NCBI GenBank assembly: GCA_020631295.1
Contig: JAHDHN010000079.1
Span: 1-5,574, forward strand
Origin: Rickettsiales bacterium
Lineage (GTDB): Bacteria > Pseudomonadota > Alphaproteobacteria > Rickettsiales > UBA8987
Direction: 5' to 3'
Length of the DNA: 5,574 nucleotides
Shown: in pieces, positions 5,504-5,574 of the stretch
How the letters are laid out: every line of letters starts with the position of its first letter
How positions within the stretch are numbered: the stretch's first letter is position 1
Notes under the pieces: model-generated
The model's input: the letters and a program-made list of their open reading frames with translations, nothing else
Told to the model about the DNA's origin: nothing
Database searches by the model: none
Translations under genes and position numbers: made by a program

Positions 5504-5574
5504 CTACAGTAATGTATCATACAAATCCACCCATTGTGGATTCTTGGACTCAATCAGCTCAATTTTCCAGGCGC
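5504..5574 (-). CDS. GIY-YIG family nuclease, C-terminal end only (partial)
   Basis: Only the last 22 codons are inside the window, ending at TAG (5506-5504); the gene continues past 5574. The tail reads AWKIELIESKNPQWVDLY and then DTLL. This closely resembles the C-terminus of the small (about 90-100 aa) bacterial GIY-YIG proteins, where a 'W K..LIE..NP.W.DLY' signature closes the domain. Those proteins carry a single-domain GIY-YIG nuclease fold; many are of unsettled biological role, and they are often near repeats or mobile DNA. The catalytic residues (GIY, YIG, Arg, Glu) would lie outside the window, so activity cannot be judged. I considered a VirB4 C-terminus because of the neighbours but the sequence does not fit it. 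Assignment rests on the short signature alone. Confidence 0.72.
   Translation of the reverse strand, partial: AWKIELIESKNPQWVDLYDTLL

Noticed and set aside
5504..5574. C-terminus of VirB4
   Set aside because: Expected by gene order in Rickettsiales-type loci, but the WKIELIE..NP.W.DLY pattern fits GIY-YIG proteins and not the VirB4 tail.
1..5574. CRISPR array, tRNA or rRNA gene
   Set aside because: No regularly spaced direct repeats and no recognisable tRNA or rRNA sequence were seen on either strand.

Overview
The window looks like a chromosomal segment from an alphaproteobacterium of moderate GC. Three signs point there: a homoserine kinase of the APH-fold (ThrB type II) kind beginning MAVYT, two tandem and divergent VirB6-type secretion channel proteins with long N-terminal extensions, and short dispersed palindromes containing GGATCCCCGATC-like and GCGAGGGCCCAG-like segments. 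Multiple VirB6 paralogues in a row are best known from Rickettsiales type IV secretion loci. The threonine-biosynthesis gene argues against a strongly reduced Rickettsia-like parasite, so a Rickettsiales-related or predatory/environmental alphaproteobacterium is my inference, not a determination.

Layout. Positions 1-238 are a non-coding, AT-rich leader ending in a cluster of hairpins (131-220). It precedes a small exported or membrane-anchored protein of unknown function on the + strand (239-517). Positions 518-712 lie between convergent genes and are mostly filled by a 155-bp element with 20-bp terminal inverted repeats (548-702). Everything from 713 to the right edge is on the - strand. In transcription order (right to left) it holds: the last 22 codons of a GIY-YIG-family nuclease (5504-5574); a hairpin/repeat and a plausible promoter (5355-5383); a 670-aa VirB6-like protein with a cysteine-rich exported N-terminus (3309-5321); a 475-aa VirB6-like lipoprotein (1876-3303); a 51-aa lipoprotein (1681-1836); and homoserine kinase thrB (713-1669).

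How the genes work together. The two VirB6-like proteins and the tiny lipoprotein form a tight array: 5 bp and 39 bp apart, with the second VirB6 ribosome site abutting and overlapping the stop codon of the first. They look like part of a type IV secretion machine, supplying inner-membrane channel subunits plus a possible VirB7-like outer-membrane lipoprotein. No VirB4, VirB8-11 or VirD4 gene lies inside the window, so the completeness of the system cannot be judged here. thrB follows the lipoprotein by 11 bp on the same strand and is probably co-transcribed, although its function (threonine synthesis) is unrelated.

The main points for a second look are the composite inverted-repeat element and its 24-bp core, which recurs inverted just upstream of the secretion operon; the small lipoprotein, which is easy to miss; the 14-cysteine exported domain on one VirB6; the mutually exclusive stems in the leader of the small exported protein; and the coupling of thrB to secretion genes.
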